Assembly (NCBI GenBank): GCA_934045075.1
Contig: OW203731.1
Location: forward strand, 9,219,975 to 9,283,974
DNA: 64,000 nt
Source: Yponomeuta sedellus
Taxonomy: Eukaryota; Arthropoda; Insecta; Lepidoptera; Yponomeutidae
Direction of reading: 5' to 3'
The notes beneath the pieces were generated by a model. The model saw only the letters and a list, made by a program, of their open reading frames with translations. It did not search any database and was not told the DNA's origin. Positions 53,959 to 61,110 of this stretch are shown one piece after another; within the stretch, counting starts at the first letter, position 1, and each line of letters opens with the position of its first letter. The translations under genes and the position numbers were made by a program.

Positions 53959-54094
53959 CATTTCTTTAATCGGCTTCCTTTTTTTGTTAAAATCTTTCGG
54001 CCGGAAATGATCTCCACAAACATATTTATGTTGGTGGAGTTTTTCGATGGGGATATACGCAAGATCTTCTACAATTTTCACCCATTGTCTGCAT
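53959..54094 (-). CDS. THAP-domain gene, second half of the zinc finger
   Basis: 136 nt, acceptor TTTTTTTTAG|A and donor AAATG|GTGAGT. The first base completes an Arg codon from the previous exon; 45 codons follow: CRQWVKIVEDLAYIPIEKLH and HKYVCGDHFRPKDFNKKRKP. This has the conserved Trp and the final C-X2-H zinc ligands (VCGDHF), with PKDF after them, as in THAP proteins. THAP fingers bind specific DNA; members act as transcription or chromatin regulators or derive from P-type transposases. It is located about 2.2 kb upstream of the ZIP11 start codon, on the same strand. Confidence 0.75.
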
Positions 54095-54144
54095 CTAAAA
54101 AAAACTACATTCAATGCAGCCACTAATAGTGCATCGTTGAAACA

Positions 54145-54790
54145 TTGCTATGGCTTACAGCAATTCACCCGTCGTTAGCCTTGGGTAACTCAAGAGCCAG
54201 ATATGATTGGACACACAACTCCCTCCCCGGCAAGTGTGTCCCACTCATATCCCAGAGATGTCAACTATATCTGGCTCCCTCGCACATACTCTCCACTCAG
54301 TACGGTAGTCATCTCCTGCTACTTTATCCAATTCACACACAATGCGCGAGAGCGAGATCAACATCGTCTGACATCGGTTACATTCGGCCGCATTTCTCGT
54401 CGTAACCAACGATCTATGAGAAAAAGTTCACCAAAAGAAACGTGTGATCTGGATGTGGTTATATACTCTTTGATCTGGATAAAGTAGGGAATAGGTAGAC
54501 TAGACTGACTCACCACTTGTGTCTTTTGTTTCCACACGCATTTAGTTGATTGGACGTCGTATGAGCTAGGACACAAGTGGTGAGCAAGATATGATAGAGA
54601 TATAGTGTGTCTCGGTGAGCAAAGATATGAGATATAACAACTCCCTCTAAGGACACACTTTGCCCAAGTCTACCCGTCGTACACTGAGTAGTAATTGTGA
54701 CCAAGGTACTTATCAGATATTTTTTTATCGATATTGAATATGTGTATAGCACATCACTGACATTGAAACAACTTAATATTTTTCTCATAG
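54145..54790. repeat. Cluster of short inverted repeats, unnamed
   Basis: 'ctcaccacttgtgtc' (54511-54525) faces 'gacacaagtggtgag' (54571-54585). 'aactccctc' recurs at 54209 and 54640, each near 'tgtgtcc' or 'ggacacac' motifs. This looks like one or two decayed fold-back elements sitting in the THAP gene's intron. Confidence 0.5.
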
Positions 54791-54870
54791 TATGTTAATT
54801 ACGTTATTTAACTAAATTTATTATCTTGCTCATGTGCAAGATGATAAAAACTGTAGCCAGAAATACTTAC

Positions 54871-54956
54871 CGGTCTTCATCCCTAGGAAATTTACTCATA
54901 AACTTTCTTTTGGTACCCTTTGACCGGCTGCATCTTATTTTACAAATAGAACAAGT
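54871..54956 (-). CDS. THAP-domain gene, first half of the zinc finger (start unresolved)
   Basis: The frame reads CKIRCSRSKGTKRKFMSKFP then RDEDR, ending at donor GACCG|GTAAGT (54871/54870), and its two leftover bases fit the exon at 54094. The C-X3-C and the FP motif are THAP features. The frame meets TGA at 54957-54959 with no ATG before the cysteines. The true start may be in an upstream exon joined at the weak site AATAAG|ATGC, or the gene may be damaged. Confidence 0.55.
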
Positions 54957-55029
54957 TCAACACCATCCGATCAGTGCCATTATTAAAAGAAAATCACTAA
55001 ACACTGTACAACAAGACACACACAGCTAG

Positions 55030-55600
55030 ATATTGAAAAAACTTACACAAAATTTTAAACTTAGAAAACTTTCTAATATGTGCCGCGTTCCGCCATGACA
55101 TTTGCTTTCAGTTTGACAGCAAAGAAAGAGTAAGTATTATTATAGAGTGAGACAAATATATGTCCGCCATTAAAACGGGGCTAAATGCGAACAAATAATT
55201 CAAAGTTCCTACTTGCGCTAGGCTGCAGAAAACCGAATTCGCTCTAACCTCAAACTTACAACTAACATCTACCATTACTCTGTCTTGTCTTTGGTGTTTA
55301 GGGCTGGGCGTTCATCAATATCGATAAATAATTACGGTCAAGGGTGAGTTTTAATATTTCTGGTCAAGGTACAGTTAACAATTATTAAGGCGAGTCCGGT
55401 GCGACAACCGTTAACAAACATTGTTTATTAATAAAGCTTCTGCTGTGATTGCGGTTGGATATTGTTTATCTATGGTAGTTTTTGCTTTGTCTCATTGAAA
55501 ATACTTTTAGTGTATCTTTGTAATGTGATTTCTGTGTTTCACTGCAAATACTTTTTTATAAAAATAGTAGGTTCACGTTAGTAATAATGAGCCACGGCTA
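55030..55600. other. Unassigned intergenic sequence
   Basis: No feature recognised; the region may include the promoter of the THAP gene. Confidence 0.3.
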
Positions 55601-55602
55601 AG

Positions 55603-55710
55603 GCCGTTTTATGAATCGTGTTTTTATTAATAAGACTGTATTTGTATTAGGTGCACATTATCTAATACAAATACAATCTTATTAATAAAAACACGATTCC
55701 CTAAAACGGC
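55603..55710. repeat. Fold-back repeat with 48-bp arms
   Basis: 55603-55650 and 55662-55710 are complementary with a few mismatches ('gtttttattaataagactgt' facing 'acaatcttattaataaaaac'), loop 11 nt. A smaller related hairpin, attaataagac ... gtcttattaat, follows at 55796-55824. Confidence 0.88.
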
Positions 55711-55829
55711 TTTCAAACACGCTATAACTTGGTCCTCCAAAGGTTAAAACGGGGTTAAAATGTACTTTAACAGCATTTTAAGGAATCGAGTCTGTATTAA
55801 TAAGACCGTTACAGTCTTATTAATGTGAA

Positions 55830-56635
55830 GAAGAAACGTAACGTCAATATAATACGTCGTCACGGATTTTTTCTGAAGATGGATTCTTTATGTCACGTCA
55901 CGGATTCTTTATGTGGACGTTGACGAATATACGTAAATAAACTATTATGTATAAAAAAAGTGTTGCTTTTTAAATTGTCGTTACTTATTTTGATAAAACA
56001 TGATTTAAAACGTATATACAATTCAACATATTTTAATTAATTACATGATTTAATTTAACAAGTCTTATTTTTTCAACGTTTCTATCGATAGAGAGTTAGG
56101 CCCATCCTTAGTCGGTTGCGTTTGACAGTTGGGCCTGTACGGACCTTGAAATCAGTGCATTGATAAACGTAGTGCCATCTCTTTTTTTCTTGTGGAAAGT
56201 TAGTCAGCGAAAGCAGGACTGCATTACTGTCGAAGGTTTCTGCTCAGTAACTGCTACCCCTTGGGGCATTGCTATCAGCACAGAACATAAAATTCTGTGG
56301 CTATCAGTCTGAATTGTTCAGAACGGTATGCCGTTAGGAAACCTCTCTGAAGAACCGAACCTATCTTCATATAAATCAAAAGGTACACTCCATCCAGAAA
56401 TTAGTCTTATTTAGTAAACAAAACAATAATGGCGGAATTGGTAACCATAGACTACTGTAGTGTTGTGATGTATGTTGATAAAATGTCGATGTCGATAAAA
56501 CTATGGTGCATTTCTGCTGGCGCTATTCGAGGCAATAGAATATTGTACTTCCGAAGATTAAGTAATAGGTACTACCAATACTTGAAAATAATATGGATGT
56601 AAGGAGGAATTAAACTACTTAAAACATTCGTTCGT
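55830..56635. other. Unassigned intergenic sequence
   Basis: No gene recognised. Ends with a (ttcg)4 run at about 56625-56642, next to a SINE 3' end. Confidence 0.35.
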
Positions 56636-56695
56636 TCGTTCGTTATCAACCCTTGTATGTCCCCACTGCTGGGGCACGGGTCTCTTCCTGCATCG
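56636..56695 (-). repeat. 5S-type SINE, 3' fragment
   Basis: 'gttatcaacccttgtatgtc' and 'cactgctggggcacgggtct' are the complement of the shared 3' tail. Confidence 0.7.
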
Positions 56696-56910
56696 CATTA
56701 AAACATTAAAATGTGTTTATTAGAAACAGCATTTATTTATAAACATGTATCAAAGTAGAGTTATTACTTTTCTTTACTAAATAAAAATAATAATCATGCG
56801 TCAAAAAATATGCATAAAAATAATATTCATATTATTATGACTTATTAAAAATAATATAAAGACTTGATTTATTGACCAGATTATTTCTATTATTTACTTA
56901 ATTATTTGTT

Positions 56911-57188
56911 GGCTTCGACAGCACAGATATAATTTATATTGAATAATTCAAAAGCAAGTTGTCGTTAGTCCAGAAAAATATTCGAAAAGTGTGCACAAAT
57001 CATCAGTGAGAAATGGAAGTGTGTATTGCCCGAAAGAACTGAAGAAGAAAGTGGTGTAAAATATGAACACTAAAATATTTCTATACATACTGATGTATAA
57101 AAATATTTTAAAGTGTTCATCCTGGACTAACGACAACTTGCTTTTGAGTTACTCATTAAAAATTACCTACATCTGTGCTGTCGAAGCC
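56911..57188. repeat. Three-tier fold-back element next to a transposase-like gene
   Basis: Outer arms 56911-56928 / 57171-57188 (18 bp, exact: ggcttcgacagcacagat). Middle arms 56949-56973 / 57122-57146 (25 bp, exact: caaaagcaagttgtcgttag...). Inner arms 57065-57090 / 57095-57118 (imperfect). An unpaired block of about 90 nt sits on the left side only (56974-57064). Confidence 0.88.
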
Positions 57189-57226
57189 CTCCACGAAACG
57201 TATTTCGGCAAACCATCTAAGCCATC

Positions 57227-57807
57227 TTAATTCTCGCTGTCATCATCGTCGCTAGATGAATCATCTGACACAGAAATAATAAATGGCTCTGCTAAGGTGT
57301 CAATTGCTTCGTCTATCAGTCCATCTAGTCTCATCATTTTATCTTCTTCTTTGAACACGTGACCAATGCAGTTTTTCCATGATGTTGCATCAATTTTAGT
57401 CAAACTTTCATCCAATAACTTCTTCACTCCGGTCATTAAATATGTTTTATTGTTTCTGCCGACGTATGATTTGATTTGTGGCCATATCAATTCTATTGGC
57501 TTTAATTCACAGTGATACGGAGGAAGGCGTTAAACCGTAATGTTTTTAGTGGCTGCGCACTGATCAACAAAATACTTTTTTGTGTTTGGATTTATCAACC
57601 TTTGCCATTAAATGTGCTTTGGTTTCTTCTTCTTTAAAGGAAATTTCCTTTCCTCGAAGCCACTCTTGAATTTCTGCCTTCCTCCAACCCATATTAGGCA
57701 AACGTTCCAATTGCCTGGAGTGATAAGGCGCGTTGTCCATCACCATAGCCGACCCCGGCTCCACTTTTGCAAGAATGTCTTCAAACCTGCAATTATTATT
57801 ATTATAC
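57227..57807 (-). pseudogene. DDE transposase-like (IS630/Tc1-type) C-terminal half
   Basis: Minus strand. After an acceptor (ATTATTATTATTGCAG|G at about 57787) comes FEDILAKVEPGSAMVMDNAPYH (a catalytic Asp), WRKAEIQEWLRGKEISF, a one-base frameshift in an A-run near 57575, KKYFVDQCAATKNITV then TAA at about 57530, RLPPYHCELKPIELIWPQIK (the catalytic Glu), KSYVGRNN, and an acidic tail SDDSSSDDDDSEN ending at TAA 57227-57229. I know this arrangement from insect proteins with a DDE_3 (Tc1-like) domain, where the acidic tail is usual. The N-terminal half was not found. The frameshift and stop make this copy inactive; the intron suggests it was once a host-style gene or a spliced transposon. Confidence 0.7.
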
Positions 57808-57821
57808 TTTACAAAACACAT

Positions 57822-59735
57822 AAAGTAGGTTTCAACGACGTCTTTACAAATTATGTTTTTATTAAGTAAAAATACAAATCGATCTAAGACCTTGTATTAT
57901 AGTATCATGCAATGAAATTTCAAAAGGAAAATACTATTTCTAATGTTGTTAAATCCATCTTCGACCGTAATCTGTCACTAAAAGTTGCCAGCAAAACGTA
58001 TTTAATGAGGGATTTTCCTAGAGCAAATTAAAAACAAAAAATAGTTCTCTAAAGTCCCAAAGATGGCTCTGATAAAACTTGACTTGATTTTTTTTTTCAC
58101 AATATATCTGTAATCTGTGAACTTCTGTCATTCCGTCTCTAGTAATATACTCTGTGTTCCGTCTAGACCACAGAACAATTTAACCAACTCTAGTAATTTC
58201 TTTTACAAAAAAAAACCTGTTGTTTTTAGGGTAATTTGTATTTTTTTTCTTTTGTGTCAAAGAAGTCAATCAACAAATCATCAATTTATGAGAAGTCATG
58301 AAAATGCACTGTTAAAAACTTAAAATTAAGTAGTTATAATCGTCTGTTTTATATTAAAATCTTCGACAGTGAAAACAAAACTTCAACTTTGACGACGACA
58401 GTGATATACAAACACAGAAAAGGTATCTCAGCGGTATTAAAAAAAAACTACGTACGTAGACAGCATCGCCATCTAGTAGCGAGATTGGAACTATATTTTA
58501 GGAGCTGTCAGAAAATCGCTCATTATCACAATAATATATTGCAAGTAATAATTCAGTAATTCGATGGATGCAGTCATTTGATGTGTCTTGTAATGAATTC
58601 TGATATTTAAATACGTTTCGTTGACAGATTTTAGAGAAAAGATAGGGGTGGTCATCAACGAAGGATATTTCGAACGGATGACTATAAAGATCATCAACTA
58701 CATCAATCTGCAGTAAATTTGATCAAGAAAGAAGAATATAACCGTGGCATTGGCAGACAACAGATTCTATAAGACAGAATCTGTTATCCGGAGACTTATA
58801 ATTGGCCTTCTGTATGTTTAATGATTTTGTTACTCTTTATTATGTGTTGTTAGTCTTCCAAATATTAAATAAATAATTTAAAAAAAAATAACAGATATTT
58901 TTGCTCACTTCCCATGTTCAGTACTGACCTGAAAACAAAAAAAAAGTTTTAATAAAGGCGCACCTACAAAAGAGAGCTGCTTAAATAATAAAATATTCCA
59001 CTTTTAAACACTTTCGCTTTAGATCTCTATTTGGGTTACAAGCTACATTTATTATTGACTGATCCTGATAAGTAATTACATACTTTGAAGTAAGGTACAA
59101 TTTGCATTTTGTACAATTTGCACAATTATAGTTAAATATTTTTTGCAATAAGCTGATCACCACATAATTTATTAATTGTGAAACTAACAGCTTTGACGTT
59201 CATTCATTTAACATTTTGTTACCTTTCAACCTTTCTTTTTCCATCTATCTATGATTTGCACTGTTGAAGAGTTGGTTTTTCGTCAGAAAGTCTATAGTAG
59301 TTTGTATTGTCGTTGGGTGAGATTCAAATTCAGGACAAACCTAAAACAGCTAATGGGGTTTGGAAAACAAATTGTTTACACGTAGAAGTCAATGTAAGCA
59401 ACATCGTGATGTGGGAATTACGGGCCTGTTTTTTTATATTATCAATTTTCACATCACACTATTTATTTATTACGATTTAGAAATACTGAAATAAAGATAA
59501 ACTGTTAAATTAATTAAATGGATGAAGGCACCACCCCGATACCGTGGTGCCTGGCACACTGTTTGGATGTAGTAGTCTTTACTAAAGAAGTATGGTAAAA
59601 GAAAAAAATTGTAAACTTTCGTAGTGATTCTCGTTATGCTTGAAAACAAAATGAACTCCTGGAAACATCTTATTTTGTAAAAACATGTGATAAGTGTATA
59701 TAAAAAGGTAGCGATAAATATTTAACTTTCTTACC
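57822..59735. other. Unassigned intergenic sequence
   Basis: No gene or repeat family recognised; the missing N-terminal exons of the DDE gene were sought here without success. Confidence 0.35.
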
Positions 59736-60130
59736 ATTGTTGACTTTTAGTCCGGATTTACTGACGGTCGTTGTTATATCGGAAAAGTCCGACCAGGTTT
59801 CGCTCCGATTCGCAGAGCTTAATCATGGTTAGCAGAGACGGAGCTCGCGTCGTCGGTTGCTCGTCTCAAACAACGAGCAAGCACGTGGCGCGCCCGCGCC
59901 GCGCCGTGATAGGTGGGGCGGGTGCCGACACTGGCTGCGGGGGATTCCCGCTGGCTTGCGCCGCAGCGCCTACTGCGCCTATCTCGGCGCGGGCGCGCCG
60001 CGCGCTTGCCCGTAGTGTGAGACGAGCAACTGACGACGCGAGCTCCGTCTACTCACCATGATTAAGCTCTGCGAATCGGAGCGAAACCTGGTCGGACTTT
60101 TCCGATAAATCCGGACTAAAAGTCTACAAT
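59736..60130. repeat. Large CpG-rich palindrome (about 190-bp arms)
   Basis: The outer half of each arm is almost perfectly complementary: 'gacttttagtccggattta' (59743), 'cggaaaagtccgaccaggtt', 'cgctccgattcgcagagctt' and 'gacggagctcgcgtcgtc' on the left recur inverted on the right up to 60123. The left arm has about 20 extra bases (59761-59780). The inner part (59880-60000) is very GC-rich (gcgcgcc runs) and pairs less exactly. It behaves as a fold-back DNA element; the 97-codon frame inside is a by-product. Confidence 0.9.
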
Positions 60131-60842
60131 GTGTTGTGCTTACGAAAGTTTTAGTTTCTTACCATTACTTCCATTTTTACTGGTCTAAAGTGGGCACCAC
60201 ATCTTACTTCAGACGTGTTCGCAATAAGTCTCTTCGTCCAAATCACTCGGGTCTACAGTGCCTTGAGCGCAGTTTACAGTCGTTTTTGTCCTGTTCCTCA
60301 TTTCTGCGTTTTTGGGTGTTTTTAGTTTCATATAGGTATCAATTTGGGAAAACTTGAACAAGATGAAACAATGGCTTATGTACTAAGAAGGTGTGATGAA
60401 CAAGTATTGACTATACTACTACTGAGGCGAATTTTCATCGACCATGCTTTTGCCTTCACTACCTAGTACAACCTAGAAATGGATTGGTTTATTTTCTTAA
60501 TTTTAGGGCGTAGAAGAGTTCTAGAAGCAACAATTACGGTAATATTGGTTAAGGAGACGTTATGAAGTTTATTTTCAAAGTGATACTTCATCCCTCGGTC
60601 CTTTTACGCGAGAAAACATAGGTTTTAGGTACTCACCTTTGGAAGTCCATATTACAATCTGCGTTTTCTTTGTTTCTTATGTGACCTGCAGCCACCACGC
60701 AGTTTTCACCTCATTGTGCAGTTATTATCGTACAATATCCCAGGGTAAGTTGTTTGCACCAAAATGTTTTAGTTATTTCAATTTTCTAAAATAATCCGAC
60801 GACGTCTTCACCGATTTTAAAATTGCAATAACCCGACTAAAT
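60131..60842. other. Unassigned sequence left of the copia element
   Basis: No feature recognised. Confidence 0.3.
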
Positions 60843-61080
60843 TGTTGAAGGAGGCTGCAAACCAAGGCAGTACGACCTGCATGGATGTTGACCATAAAGT
60901 GTCATCATGTCTTTGTGTTGCTTAGCAACATTGTTTGAAAATGTTTATGTCAAAACGAATCTGCTATAGAATAGTAACTTAATATTGTTGTTGCAAATAA
61001 AAGTCTGTTTAATTCGAAATAAACGTTTAATCCTTCAGCTAATAGCTTCCACGTCGTCTGCGCAACTCTATACTCCAACA
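60843..61080 (+). repeat. 5' LTR of Ty1/copia element
   Basis: 238 bp starting TGTTGAAGGAG and ending CTCCAACA (inverted TGTTG/CAACA ends). It includes AATAAA motifs near 60996 and 61018. It is followed at once by GGTTATGG (61081-61088), which resembles the initiator-tRNA-Met-derived priming site of copia-type elements. The 3' LTR is beyond the window, so the boundary cannot be confirmed by repeat comparison. Confidence 0.75.
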
Positions 61081-61110
61081 GGTTATGGTTTTTGCTGCAA
61101 TTTAGTTAAA

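Noticed and set aside
59771..60061. 96-codon GC-rich open frame
   Set aside because: It lies inside the large palindrome and follows from its composition.
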